Positions 1-8,381 of a stretch of 57,865 nucleotides of DNA are shown here, piece by piece. Both the position numbers and the translations under genes were made by a program. Under the pieces are notes generated by a model. The model did not search any database. It was not told the origin of the DNA and saw nothing but the letters and a program-made list of their open reading frames with translations. How positions within the stretch are numbered: the stretch's first letter is position 1; each line of letters starts with the position of its first letter. The stretch is taken from the NCBI GenBank assembly GCA_016291595.1, contig JAEEXN010000008.1:1-57865 (forward strand), in the 5' to 3' direction. Source of the stretch: Prevotella sp. (lineage in GTDB: Bacteria > Bacteroidota > Bacteroidia > Bacteroidales > Bacteroidaceae).

Positions 1-195
1 TATTACTACCTTATTACAACCTTTAGAGCCTGACTACCCCCTCGGAATAGTCGGAAGGTGCTTAATGTCACAAAGTCACATGTCACAACGTCACAAAATC
101 GAAAAAAACTACAGAGTATAGAAAGACATTGTTGATTCTTTGAGAATCAGCCTGTTAAGAAAAATACTAATACAGTGGAAAGTGTTGAGAACAGT
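1..195. other. Window edge, non-coding
   Basis: No gene is supported here. The stretch holds four close copies of a GTCACA-type word between about 66 and 98 and otherwise looks like a 3' flank of purN, which ends at 196. What lies further left cannot be seen. Confidence 0.4.
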
Positions 196-765
196 CTATT
201 TCAACTCGCTGATGATTTTTTCAATGGTCTGAGGAAAATACTTTTGCTCCAGCACATGCTCTTTGGCGGCAATGTCATCAGGAGTGTCCTCAGGAGACAA
301 AGGCGTGCTAAATTGTGCGATGATCTCACCTCCGTCACAAATGCGACTTACCCAGTGGACAGTCATTCCTGTTTCCTTTTCACCAGCGGCCTTTACAGCC
401 TCGTGGACATGCATGCCGTACATGCCCTTTCCACCGTATTTGGGAAGAAGAGCCGGATGGATGTTTATCATGCGATGGTCGTAGGCATCGATGAGAAAAC
501 CTGGGGCCATGAGCAAGAAACCGGCGAGTACAATAAAGTCAATCTCGTATTCGTGCATCAATGCCATGAGCTTGTCCTCTTGGTTGAACTCAGTCTTGTT
601 CATGACGACGGTGGGCACATTATATTTCTTGGCGCGTACTAGTGCGTAGGCATCGGCACGGTTGCTTAATACGAGTGCGATACACACTTTGGGGTTGTCG
701 GCAAAATGGCGGATGATGTTCTCACAATTGGTTCCGCTGCCTGAAACAAAGATTGCAATATTCAT
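196..765 (-). CDS. purN: Phosphoribosylglycinamide formyltransferase
   Basis: Transfers a formyl group from 10-formyltetrahydrofolate to glycinamide ribonucleotide, the third step of cytoplasmic purine synthesis. The 189-residue length fits the folate-dependent PurN family. The N-terminal GSGTN phosphate loop lies at residues 9-13. The catalytic trio is present: Asn101 and His103 in NIHPALLP, and Asp144 in CDGG. The start ATG is at the family's usual N-terminus (MNIAIFVSGSG). The gene lies 26 bases downstream of the S4 protein gene on the same strand, so the two may be cotranscribed. folD, which helps supply one-carbon units, is elsewhere in the window. Identification is secure. Confidence 0.95.
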   Translation of the reverse strand: MNIAIFVSGSGTNCENIIRHFADNPKVCIALVLSNRADAYALVRAKKYNVPTVVMNKTEFNQEDKLMALMHEYEIDFIVLAGFLLMAPGFLIDAYDHRMINIHPALLPKYGGKGMYGMHVHEAVKAAGEKETGMTVHWVSRICDGGEIIAQFSTPLSPEDTPDDIAAKEHVLEQKYFPQTIEKIISELK

Positions 766-791
766 TTTAGTTCATAGGTTAAGGTTCATAG

Positions 792-1217
792 TTACATGTC
801 ATCATCGTCGAACATGTCATCGTCGTCGAAACCGAAGAGGGCAGGATCGACAAACGAGTCGATGGCACGACGGTCTTTCTTGGTGGGACGCCCGGTACCA
901 CGTGCCCGGTTGACGAATCCGCTAATGCGGCTCATCTCGAGCAACTCGTATTGTTTCGGGTCGGTAACATTCTCATAGATTTCAGGGACAAGCTTGGCAC
1001 CCACGCGCTGCTCGATGCATTTCAGCACACGGAAAGAGTAGGTGACAGGCGGCTTCTTCACATCGACTACTTCACCGACCTTGAGTGGTCGGCTTGGCTT
1101 GACGTTCATACCGCCAATGGATACGCGTCCGTTCTTACAGGCGTCGGCGGCAATGGACCTCGTCTTAAAAATGCGCGATGCCCACAACCATTTGTCTATG
1201 CGTGCGATGTCTGCCAT
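792..1217 (-). CDS. S4-domain RNA-binding protein, HslR/Hsp15-like
   Basis: A 141-residue cytoplasmic RNA-binding protein of the heat-shock Hsp15 type, a family known to bind 50S subunits carrying a nascent chain. The S4 domain covers about residues 6-66 (RIDKWLWASRIFKTRS, then the GRV and VGE turns). A basic segment follows (RARGTGRPTKKDRR). The protein ends in an unusual acidic tail in which DDDDM occurs twice around residues 130-141. It lies between pth/rplY and purN on the same strand. The S4 assignment is firm; a role in stalled-ribosome rescue is a family inference. Confidence 0.88.
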   Translation of the reverse strand: MADIARIDKWLWASRIFKTRSIAADACKNGRVSIGGMNVKPSRPLKVGEVVDVKKPPVTYSFRVLKCIEQRVGAKLVPEIYENVTDPKQYELLEMSRISGFVNRARGTGRPTKKDRRAIDSFVDPALFGFDDDDMFDDDDM

Positions 1218-1315
1218 GATGAGAGTTTAATTCAAGCGTAAAGATTCAAGTTTCAAACTTTCGAAGTAACTCCTTTGACTTCCTTAAGAGGGAGATCTGT
1301 GGAGAGTTGCGAATG

Positions 1316-1903
1316 TCAAGTTTCAGTCTTTTTTCCTTTCCCCAACTTATTGTATTGGTTCATGGTGATGTCAATGCCAGCCAAGACAAAGCTTTTTATA
1401 ATTTCCACACTCAAATCGATGCTGGGTTGCAAGATTTTCAACTCCTCGTCGTTATATTTTCCCAGCACCCAGTTTACTTGCATACCATGTGGAAAATCGT
1501 TGCCGATTCCCATACGGAGCCGGGCATAGTCTTGACCGATGAGTTGCTGGATATGTCCAAGTCCGTTGTGGCCTCCGTTGCTGCCGCTGGCTTTTAGTCT
1601 GAACTGTCCGAGCGGTAGTGCCACTTCGTCAGAGATGACGAGCAAGCGGCTCTGGTCGATGTTCTCTTTGTTAAGCCAATAGCGCACGGCATTGCCACTC
1701 AGGTTCATATAGGTAGTTGGTTTCAGCAGAAACACTTTCCTCCCTTTCAAGGACGTCTCAGCTATAAATCCGTAGCGTTTGTCCTCAAAAACAATATTGG
1801 ACGCCTTCGCGAAGGCGTCCAATACCATGAATCCTGTGTTGTGGCGGGTCATCTCGTATTCGCTTCCGGGATTTCCCAGGCCAACAATCAAGTACTTGTC
1901 CAT
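1316..1903 (-). CDS. pth: Peptidyl-tRNA hydrolase
   Basis: Cleaves the ester bond of peptidyl-tRNAs that drop off ribosomes. The 195 residues match bacterial Pth. The family signature opens the protein (VGLGNPGSEYEMTRHNTG), with the catalytic His at residue 21 and substrate-contact Asn11. The SNGGHNGLGHI segment near residues 110-120 is also typical. The gene starts 5 bases after the stop of rplY, so the two are an operon joining two translation functions, a common bacterial arrangement. Identification is secure. Confidence 0.95.
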   Translation of the reverse strand: MDKYLIVGLGNPGSEYEMTRHNTGFMVLDAFAKASNIVFEDKRYGFIAETSLKGRKVFLLKPTTYMNLSGNAVRYWLNKENIDQSRLLVISDEVALPLGQFRLKASGSNGGHNGLGHIQQLIGQDYARLRMGIGNDFPHGMQVNWVLGKYNDEELKILQPSIDLSVEIIKSFVLAGIDITMNQYNKLGKGKKTET

Positions 1904-1908
1904 CCGGT

Positions 1909-2508
1909 TTATGCCTCCTCAGCAGCCTGAGCAGCAGCGTTAGACTTACGTGTAGCCTTGATAGAGCAAACAACAACTTCCTTGCTGGTAGCCATCTCAA
2001 GACCCTCGAAGTTCAACTCGCCAACCTTAATGCTCTTACCGATAGTCAGGTTGGTAACGTCGATGTCGAGAACTTCAGGAATCTGCTTGTAAGGAGCTTT
2101 AACGTTAACCTTACGAACAGAAAGGTTCATACGGCCACCATCGCGTACACCTTGTGCCAGACCATTCAGCTTCACGGGAATACCAATCACGATGGGTTTC
2201 TCCTCGTTCACCTCGTAGAAGTCGATGTGCATCAGAGCGTCGGTTGTGGGGTGGAACTGCAACTCTTTCATAATAGCTGTGTGCTCCTCACCGTCGATGT
2301 TCAGACGAACAACGTATACGTGCGGTGTGTAAACCACCTTGCGGAGGTCGGTCATAGGAACAACAAAAGCCATTGCATTAGGGAGACCTTTCTCGTCTTT
2401 CTCCTCACCATAAAGGTTGCAGGGAACGAGACCTTCTTTTCTTACAAGTTTAGAAGCCTTCTTGCCAAGGTCGCTTCTTTTGTGACCTGATACATTAATC
2501 TCTTTCAT
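1909..2508 (-). CDS. rplY: 50S ribosomal protein L25/general stress protein Ctc
   Basis: A 5S rRNA-binding ribosomal protein of the long CTC type (199 residues against about 95 for E. coli L25). The N-terminal L25 domain covers roughly residues 1-100 (KEINVSGHKRSDLGKKASKLVR). A C-terminal beta domain follows, then an Ala/Glu-rich tail (SNAAAQAAEEA). It is the first gene of the rplY-pth pair. A TACCTTTG element about 100 bases upstream on the same strand would give a leader near 100 nucleotides. The divergent neighbour is nusB. Confidence 0.94.
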   Translation of the reverse strand: MKEINVSGHKRSDLGKKASKLVRKEGLVPCNLYGEEKDEKGLPNAMAFVVPMTDLRKVVYTPHVYVVRLNIDGEEHTAIMKELQFHPTTDALMHIDFYEVNEEKPIVIGIPVKLNGLAQGVRDGGRMNLSVRKVNVKAPYKQIPEVLDIDVTNLTIGKSIKVGELNFEGLEMATSKEVVVCSIKATRKSNAAAQAAEEA

Positions 2509-2606
2509 AATGTGTTACTCTAAATTAAGTTTTTTAATGAATAAAATGCGCTTAATTCGCCATCACACGAGAACGGTTATTCTTCGATGTGCTCAAAAAA
2601 GCGGTG

Positions 2607-2638
2607 CAAAGGTATTACTTTTTCTTGAAACCTGCAAG
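2607..2638 (-). promoter_or_regulatory. rplY-pth promoter
   Basis: On the minus strand CTTG (2635-2638) and TACCTTTG (2614-2607) are separated by 20 bases, matching the Bacteroidetes -33/-7 pattern. The start codon of rplY is about 100 bases downstream. Confidence 0.6.
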
Positions 2639-2674
2639 GTTTACAAAAAAAAATGGTAAAAAAACATGCAGTTT

Positions 2675-2706
2675 CTTGCAAATCAGATGAAATTAGAGTA
2701 TCTTTG
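2675..2706 (+). promoter_or_regulatory. nusB promoter
   Basis: CTTG (2675-2678) and TATCTTTG (2699-2706) are separated by 20 bases, the Bacteroidetes sigma-ABfr pattern. It lies 51 bases before the nusB ATG and is divergent from the rplY promoter. Confidence 0.65.
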
Positions 2707-2757
2707 CATCCGTATTCAATATAGAATTGGTAACGAATAGCATATACATTTGGAGAA

Positions 2758-3744
2758 ATGATAAACAGAGAATTGATTCGTATCAAGGTCGTTCAGTTAA
2801 CCTACGCATACTATCAAAACGGCAACAAGAACATGGACAATGCAGAGAAAGAGCTGGTGTTCAGCCTTTCAAAGGCATATGATTTGTATAACACGTTATT
2901 GGCGCTTATTGTGGCTATTACGAAAGAGGCGCGCCGTCATGTGGAAATTGCCGAGCAGAGGGCCAGGCGTGAGGGAACTGCGATGCCTTCGCAGAAGTTT
3001 TCCTATAATAAGTTTGCCATCCAATTGGAGGAAAACAAACAACTGAACGAGTTTATTGGTAATCAGAAACAAGTTTGGGAGAATGATGTAGAGTTTGTGC
3101 GTAAACTTTATTCACAGATTGAGCAGAGTCAGATTTTTCAGGAGTATATGGCGTCTGACGACGACAGCTATGAGGCTGACCGCGAGTTGTGGCGCAAACT
3201 TTATAAAGCTCTTATTCAGGATAACGATGAAATTGCCGCTTTGTTGGAAGAGAAAAGCTTGTATTGGAATGATGACAAGGAGATTGTGGACACATTCGTC
3301 ATCAAGACCATTAAGCGCTTCGATCCCAAAAACGGCAAGAATCAGGAACTGCTTCCTGAGTATAAAGATATTGAGGACAAGGATTTTGCCCGCAAGTTGT
3401 TCCGCTCTACAATACTTAATGCAGACCAATATCAGCGCTTTATGAGCGATGCAAGCCGCAATTGGGATTTCTCCCGTTTGGCTTATATGGACGTGGTGAT
3501 TATGCAGATTGCATTGGCGGAGATGCTGACCTTTCCCAATATCCCCATTAGTGTGACCATCAATGAATATGTGGAGCTGGCAAAGGTATACAGTACTCCC
3601 AAGAGCGGAGCTTACATCAATGGAATGCTCGACTCTATTGCCCGCCACTTAGTGAGAACAGGCAGGCTGATGAAGAGTATCGACCAAATACGTCCGAAGA
3701 GACCTGAGTTCATACAGGATGACGAGCCAAATGCCGAACAGTGA
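2758..3744 (+). CDS. nusB: Transcription antitermination factor NusB, long form
   Basis: NusB binds boxA RNA with NusE/S10 in antitermination of rRNA transcription. The protein is 328 residues, more than twice the E. coli size; only the C-terminal part, about residues 220-305, is the classical all-helical NusB core (RLAYMDVVIMQIALAEML, then NEYVELAKVYS and INGMLDSIAR). The N-terminal 200 residues are helical and charged. This long form is normal in Bacteroidetes. It heads an apparent operon nusB-yajC-ybbR-coaE and follows its own promoter. Confidence 0.9.
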   Translation: MINRELIRIKVVQLTYAYYQNGNKNMDNAEKELVFSLSKAYDLYNTLLALIVAITKEARRHVEIAEQRARREGTAMPSQKFSYNKFAIQLEENKQLNEFIGNQKQVWENDVEFVRKLYSQIEQSQIFQEYMASDDDSYEADRELWRKLYKALIQDNDEIAALLEEKSLYWNDDKEIVDTFVIKTIKRFDPKNGKNQELLPEYKDIEDKDFARKLFRSTILNADQYQRFMSDASRNWDFSRLAYMDVVIMQIALAEMLTFPNIPISVTINEYVELAKVYSTPKSGAYINGMLDSIARHLVRTGRLMKSIDQIRPKRPEFIQDDEPNAEQ

Positions 3745-3789
3745 AATTAGAAAAAACAAAATAATCAATCATCAACAACAAGTTAAATT

Positions 3790-4116
3790 ATGACTACATC
3801 GATCTTTTTGGCTGCACAAGCGCAGCAGCAGGGCAGTGCAATGCCGATGCTTCTGATGATGTTGGCAATTTTTGCCATCATGTGGTTCTTTATGATTCGT
3901 CCGCAACAGAAGAAGCAGAAGGAAATCCGCAACTTCCAGAACTCACTTCAGGAAGGTGCCAAAGTGGTAACCGGTGGTGGCGTTTACGGCACGGTAAAAC
4001 ATATTGATCTGGCAACTAATATTATTGAGCTTGAGATTGCCAGAGGTGTGGTAATCCGTGTTGACCGCAACTATGTCTTTGCGGATGTGACCGCTACAAA
4101 TACCCCTGTAAAATAA
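3790..4116 (+). CDS. yajC: Preprotein translocase subunit YajC
   Basis: A small inner-membrane accessory subunit of the SecDF-YajC complex. The 108 residues contain one membrane segment at about residues 18-38 (MLLMMLAIFAIMWFFMIRP), the family's RPQQKKQKE stretch directly behind it, and a small cytoplasmic beta domain (GTVKHIDLATNIIELE). The gene begins 45 bases after nusB. Its stop is immediately followed by the first possible start codon of the next gene, so translation is probably coupled. Confidence 0.93.
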   Translation: MTTSIFLAAQAQQQGSAMPMLLMMLAIFAIMWFFMIRPQQKKQKEIRNFQNSLQEGAKVVTGGGVYGTVKHIDLATNIIELEIARGVVIRVDRNYVFADVTATNTPVK

Positions 4117-5109
4117 GTGCGCGCAATGAGTGAGTCTCGTTTGACACATTTGTTCAGACTTGTCAGGAACTTCTTTTTCAGTTCAATCAACAAGGAGTTT
4201 CTGATTTTTTTGTTCTTCCTCTTTCTGAGTGGAACATTCTGGCTGGTCTTGTCGCTAAACGAGACTTACGAACGCGAGATCAAGGTGCCCGTCAGGCTGG
4301 TTGGTGTTCCTAAAAATGTGGTGATCACCAGCGACAGTGAGGATACAATCCGCGTCACGGTGCGTGACAAGGGCTATGCACTGGTGACGTATATGTTTGG
4401 CGACGTAGTCCGTCCGCTTGAAATAAACTTCAAGAATTATGCCAAGACAGAAGGTCGTGGTTTGTTTCCTGCTGCTGACATGAAGAAACAGCTGGAGCAA
4501 AGGTTTTATAGCGGATCGAAAGTGATAGCCGTGAAGCCTGAGAAGATAGAATTTTATTTTAACTACGGTCTGAACAAGCGTGTGCCTGTAAAGTTTTTGG
4601 GCAAGATTACTCCAGGTGAAAGCTACTACATAGCAAAGACCAAGTTCTCGCCCGACAGCATAACAATCTATGCAAGTGAGAGTATTCTCGACAGTATTAA
4701 ATATGTATATACTGAACAGCTCGACATCACAGATGTCACCGATACGCTCACAGAGAATGTGAACATCCGCAAGATGCGTGGTGTGAAGTGCCTGCCATCG
4801 GTAGTAGATATAAGCATCTATCCTGATGTGCTGACAGAGGAGAGCATAGAGGTACCCATTACTCCGATAAACGTGCCTGCGGACAAGGTGCTGCGCACGT
4901 TCCCCTCGCGCGTTAAAGTGTCGTTTGTCACAGGTGCAAGCCTCTTCCGCTCCATTCATCCAGAAAACTTCAGTGTGGTAGTTGACTACAACGATGTGGC
5001 GGACCATCCTTCCGACAAGTGTAATATTTATTTGCGTGCCACACCGCACGGAGTCACCAAGGCTACAACTCAGCTGAAGCAGGTGGACTATCTGATTGAG
5101 CAGCAATGA
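4117..5109 (+). CDS. YbbR-like domain membrane-anchored protein
   Basis: An inner-membrane protein with one N-terminal membrane segment (about residues 26-46) and a large extracytoplasmic part made of YbbR-type beta repeats (for example PVKFLGKITPGESYYIAKTK and a second unit near residue 240). YbbR proteins are linked in other bacteria to c-di-AMP cyclase control; no such cyclase is next door here. Two starts are possible: GTG at 4117, touching the yajC stop, or ATG at 4126 (MSESRLTH), which I prefer slightly. The stop overlaps the coaE start (ATGA), indicating coupling. Confidence 0.82.
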   Translation: MRAMSESRLTHLFRLVRNFFFSSINKEFLIFLFFLFLSGTFWLVLSLNETYEREIKVPVRLVGVPKNVVITSDSEDTIRVTVRDKGYALVTYMFGDVVRPLEINFKNYAKTEGRGLFPAADMKKQLEQRFYSGSKVIAVKPEKIEFYFNYGLNKRVPVKFLGKITPGESYYIAKTKFSPDSITIYASESILDSIKYVYTEQLDITDVTDTLTENVNIRKMRGVKCLPSVVDISIYPDVLTEESIEVPITPINVPADKVLRTFPSRVKVSFVTGASLFRSIHPENFSVVVDYNDVADHPSDKCNIYLRATPHGVTKATTQLKQVDYLIEQQ

Positions 5110-6122
5110 GAATAGCTATTACAGGTGGTATTGGCAGTGGCAAAAGCTATGTGTGCCGAAGGCTGAATGCCCGCGGCATAGAAGTCTACGACTGCGATGA
5201 TGCAGCCAAGAGGCTGATGCGCAATTCAAGACAGATTCGCGAAGGGCTGATCAGGCTGGTTGGCGAGAAGGTTTACGATGGTGAAGAACTGTGCAAACCT
5301 GTGCTGGCTCAGTTTCTTTTGCTGTCGGAGCAGAATAAGCAGGCTGTCAATGCCGTGGTGCATCCCGCAGTTGCGGCCGACTATCTGGCATCGGGCAAGG
5401 AATGGATGGAGAGCGCCATCCTTTTCGACAGTGGTTTCGACCGTCGCATCAAGTTCGACTATGTGGTTTGTGTGACAGCTCCTTTGGAGGTTCGGATAAG
5501 CCGGGTGATGGCGCGCGACGGTATCACACGCGAGAAAACCCTCGAATGGATTGGCCGCCAGCTGCCACAAGAAGAAGTGCTCAGGCATTGCCAGTTTGAG
5601 ATCGTCAATGACGGACAACAGGATATAGACAAGCAGATTGACAAAATATTTAACATCATTAATAACAATAAAACGAAAATGGTACAGACAATTCTCTCAA
5701 TTGCCGGGAAACCGGGACTTTACAAACTCGTTTCAAGAGGTAAGATGAATTTAATCGTCGAGGCTCTCGACGAAACACATAAGCGCATGCCCGCCTTTGC
5801 CACCGACCGTGTGACAAGTCTTGCTGACATTGCCATGTTTACTGAGACAGAGGATATTCCTTTGATGAAAGTACTTGCAAATATCCGCGACAAGGAAGAG
5901 GGCAAGGAGTGCTCAATTAATTTCAAGAAGTGTAGCAGCAAGGAGTTGCGCGAGTATTTCGGCGAGATACTGCCCGATTTCGACCGCGACCGCGTGCACG
6001 ACAGCGACATTAAGAAACTCTTCTCTTGGTACAACATCCTGGTGAAGGCAGGTATTACCGATTTTGAGGAGGCACTTGCTCCGACAGAAGGTGAAAATGT
6101 TGACAGCCGTAAAGAGCAGTAA
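5106..6122 (+). CDS. coaE: Dephospho-CoA kinase in frame with a DUF5606 domain
   Basis: Residues 1-190 are CoaE, which phosphorylates dephospho-CoA in the last step of coenzyme A synthesis: P-loop GGIGSGKS at 7-14, the DCDD segment near residue 29, and the LID-like region RVMARDGITREKTLEWIGRQ. Residues 192-338 match the DUF5606 family, normally a separate gene behind coaE in Bacteroidales. No stop codon separates them: the joining stretch (5660-5681) reads through Asn/Lys codons that look like a former A-rich spacer, and an in-frame ATG lies at 5679. The product may be a true fusion, or two proteins may be made by internal initiation. Confidence 0.85.
   Translation: MRIAITGGIGSGKSYVCRRLNARGIEVYDCDDAAKRLMRNSRQIREGLIRLVGEKVYDGEELCKPVLAQFLLLSEQNKQAVNAVVHPAVAADYLASGKEWMESAILFDSGFDRRIKFDYVVCVTAPLEVRISRVMARDGITREKTLEWIGRQLPQEEVLRHCQFEIVNDGQQDIDKQIDKIFNIINNNKTKMVQTILSIAGKPGLYKLVSRGKMNLIVEALDETHKRMPAFATDRVTSLADIAMFTETEDIPLMKVLANIRDKEEGKECSINFKKCSSKELREYFGEILPDFDRDRVHDSDIKKLFSWYNILVKAGITDFEEALAPTEGENVDSRKEQ
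5679..6122 (+). CDS. Possible internal start: DUF5606 protein alone
   Basis: ATG 5679 opens a 147-residue protein beginning MVQTILSIAGKPGLYKLVS, which is where DUF5606 proteins normally begin. The preceding bases are an A-rich run of the kind used as a ribosome landing region in Bacteroidetes. It lies in the same frame as coaE, so it is an alternative product of that gene, not an additional locus. The function of DUF5606 is not known to me. Confidence 0.4.
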   Translation: MVQTILSIAGKPGLYKLVSRGKMNLIVEALDETHKRMPAFATDRVTSLADIAMFTETEDIPLMKVLANIRDKEEGKECSINFKKCSSKELREYFGEILPDFDRDRVHDSDIKKLFSWYNILVKAGITDFEEALAPTEGENVDSRKEQ

Positions 6123-6132
6123 TTTTTTCCTC

Positions 6133-6198
6133 GAGTAGCCTTCTACGGTTGTAGAGAGGCCTTCTGCGACAGTAGAGCAGCCTTCTGCGAACGTGGAG
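6133..6198 (+). repeat. 21-bp tandem repeat array, locus A
   Basis: Units start with GAG at 6133, 6154, 6175 and 6196, an exact 21-bp period. The consensus is GAG-nRG-CCTTCTnCGnnnGTR; the fourth unit is only a fragment. It sits in the spacer between the convergent coaE and DUF554 genes. The same family occurs at 30717 and inside recQ at 40726. Confidence 0.85.
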
Positions 6199-6220
6199 AG
6201 TTACTCTATGAGACAAATAG

Positions 6221-6253
6221 CCAGGGAATAGCCATACATGTGGCATTCCCTGG
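6221..6253. terminator. Intergenic hairpin, possible bidirectional terminator
   Basis: CCAGGGAATAGCCA (6221-6234) pairs with TGGCATTCCCTGG (6241-6253) with one bulged base. It lies between two convergent genes, which suits a terminator, but there is no clear T run on either side. Confidence 0.4.
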
Positions 6254-6345
6254 CATATTGTTTAATGGGATGTTCTGTTTGATGATTTAGTTCTTGACGA
6301 CTCAAAGCCTTATTTCAGATTCATAGAAGTCCTTGTCATATAGCT

Positions 6346-7059
6346 TTAGCCAATGAATGGTCTGATGAGGAACCAGACGATAGGAACAAGCAAAGCGGGT
6401 AAGAGATTCAGCACTTTACAGTCTTTCAGGTTGAGCAGCGACAGTCCCGAACCGGTAATCATCAGGCCGCCGACAATCAGCAACTCGGCCATAAGCGCCT
6501 CGCTGATTGCCGTGCTCGAAATCCGGGCAATCATGTAGAACATTCCCTGCCAGCAAAACAACACGGGAGCAGCCAGAATCATTCCTATTCCGTAGGTTGA
6601 GGCGAATATCGTAGAAGTGACGAAGTCGAGTGTCGCATTGGTGAAGAGAAAAGTATGGTCGCCTTTCAGCGCGCTGATAACAGGACCGAGCATCGAGAGC
6701 GGCCCGATGCAGTAGAGCAGGGTAGCTGTTGCCAGACCGTCAGCCAGCGAACCTCTATGTCTTTCTTTGTTGTCGGTAGTCTGTTTCTTTTGCTTGCGAT
6801 CTACCAAACGGTGGAATCGTCCGTTGATGTCCAGTCTGGTTCCGATGATACCGCCTAAGGCAAGCGATATGATGAACAATACCGGATACTCGCTTTTCGG
6901 GAAATTGGTAATGGTCGCGTTCAGGCCAATGGCCAGACTGGCCAGCCCCAGTCCGTCGTAAAGAGTAACCTTGTATTTCTCTTTGATGCCTCTATGGAGC
7001 AGAGTACCGGCAATGGTTCCAACAATAATAGTTGTTGTGTTGACTATAGTTCCAATCAT
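6346..7059 (-). CDS. DUF554 family membrane protein
   Basis: A 237-residue inner-membrane protein of the DUF554 (YdfK/YqgA) family. It begins with the family's characteristic MIGTIVNTTTIIVGTIAG and carries glycine-rich hydrophobic segments about every 30 residues, probably six or seven in all, with one charged cytoplasmic loop near residues 80-100 (DRKQKKQTTDNKERHRGS). Proteins of this family are suspected transporters, but no substrate is established. It has its own promoter (TATTTTTG on the minus strand, 7086-7079), divergent from trpS. Confidence 0.85.
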   Translation of the reverse strand: MIGTIVNTTTIIVGTIAGTLLHRGIKEKYKVTLYDGLGLASLAIGLNATITNFPKSEYPVLFIISLALGGIIGTRLDINGRFHRLVDRKQKKQTTDNKERHRGSLADGLATATLLYCIGPLSMLGPVISALKGDHTFLFTNATLDFVTSTIFASTYGIGMILAAPVLFCWQGMFYMIARISSTAISEALMAELLIVGGLMITGSGLSLLNLKDCKVLNLLPALLVPIVWFLIRPFIG

Positions 7060-7078
7060 AATTCAAACTTAATTCGTG

Positions 7079-7086
7079 CAAAAATA
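7079..7086 (-). promoter_or_regulatory. DUF554 gene -7 element
   Basis: TATTTTTG followed by CA on the minus strand, about 20 bases before the ATG; this would give a short leader. I see no clear -33 TTTG. Confidence 0.45.
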
Positions 7087-7172
7087 GTATTTTTCCTCAG
7101 AATATAGGCAGATTGTGGAAGAAAAATCGTAATTTTGCACACCAAATTACAGAAATCAATAAGAAAAGAAAT

Positions 7173-8261
7173 ATGGGAAAAGTAATATTGACAGGCGACC
7201 GCCCAACAGGTAAGCTCCATCTGGGCCATTACGTTGGCTCGCTCCGCCGCCGTGTGGAACTGCAGAACGCAGGCGACTACGACCGCATGTTTGTGTTTAT
7301 GGCCGACGTTCAGGCGCTGACAGACAATGCTGAAAACCCTGAGAAAATCCGACAGAATATTATTAATGTGGCACTCGACTATTTGGCAGCCGGTCTGGAC
7401 CCAGAGCGTTGCGTGCTCTTCATTCAGAGCATGATACCCGAACTGGCCGAGCTGACTACCTACCTGATGAATCTTATCACCGTGAGCCGCGTGCAGCGCA
7501 ACCCCACCGTGAAGACGGAAATCAAGATGCGCAACTTCGAGGCTAATATTCCGTTGGGCTTTTTCTGCTACCCTGTCAGCCAGGCTGCCGACATTACGCT
7601 CTTCAAGGCTACCACCGTGCCTGCAGGCGAAGACCAGGAGCCGATGCTGGAGGTGACGCGCGAGCTTGTGCGCCGCTTCAACAGCACCTATGCCGAAGTG
7701 CTTGTCGAGCCGAACATCATGCTGCCGGAGAATCAGACGGCACGTCGCCTGCCTGGAACAGACGGTAAGGAGAAAATGTCAAAATCGCTCGGTAACTGTA
7801 TTTATCTGAGTGATTCTGCTGACGAGGTTTGGCAGAAAGTACGCTCCATGTACACCGATCCTACTCATGTCAATTTGAATGACCCCGGTCATGTGGAGGG
7901 AAATGCTGTGTTCACTTATCTTGATGCTTTTTCAACAGATGCTGATTTTGCCGAATTCTGGCCTGATTATCAGAATCTCGACGAGTTGAAAGAGCACTAT
8001 CAGCGTGGTGGCTTGGGCGATATGAAGTGCAAGAAGTTCCTGAATCAGGTGCTCAACAGAATCCTTGAGCCTATGCGTGAGCGTCGTCACGAGTTCGAGC
8101 AGGACATTCCGGAAATCTATAATATTTTGCGCAAGGGTACAGAGCAAGCCCGCGAGGTGGCAGTCCAGACCATGAGTGAGGTGCGTCACGCTATGCGTAT
8201 TGACTATTTTGACGACAAGGAACTGATTCAGCAACAGAGTGAGTTCTTCAAAAACAAATAA
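7173..8261 (+). CDS. trpS: Tryptophan--tRNA ligase
   Basis: Charges tRNA-Trp in the cytoplasm. The class I signatures are HLGH at residues 16-19 (HIGH-type) and KMSKS at 201-205. The frame is open from 7113, but ATG 7173 is preferred: it gives [19 protein letters not shown], the expected N-terminus, and a 362-residue protein, and the earlier codons overlap a probable -7 element (TAATTTTG at 7130). A clear hairpin terminator follows. Single-gene transcription unit. Confidence 0.95.
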   Translation: MGKVILTGDRPTGKLHLGHYVGSLRRRVELQNAGDYDRMFVFMADVQALTDNAENPEKIRQNIINVALDYLAAGLDPERCVLFIQSMIPELAELTTYLMNLITVSRVQRNPTVKTEIKMRNFEANIPLGFFCYPVSQAADITLFKATTVPAGEDQEPMLEVTRELVRRFNSTYAEVLVEPNIMLPENQTARRLPGTDGKEKMSKSLGNCIYLSDSADEVWQKVRSMYTDPTHVNLNDPGHVEGNAVFTYLDAFSTDADFAEFWPDYQNLDELKEHYQRGGLGDMKCKKFLNQVLNRILEPMRERRHEFEQDIPEIYNILRKGTEQAREVAVQTMSEVRHAMRIDYFDDKELIQQQSEFFKNK

Positions 8262-8285
8262 ATCCTATTGTAAATAAGGTTAAAA

Positions 8286-8320
8286 AGAAAGAAGGGACAC
8301 GCATGTTCCTTCTTTTTTCT
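8286..8320 (+). terminator. trpS terminator
   Basis: GAAGGGACA (8291-8299), a CGCA loop and TGTTCCTTC (8304-8312) form a 9-bp stem with one G-U pair, followed by TTTTTTCTT. Confidence 0.85.
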
Positions 8321-8381
8321 TGTTATCGGAACGAATCGATACGTCTGTTCCTTTAAGAATTAAAGCTGCTTTATCCTTTTG

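Noticed and set aside
4255..5106. 283-codon frame opposite the YbbR gene
   Set aside because: Antisense to a coherent YbbR protein; Cys/His-rich composition without motifs is typical of a shadow frame.
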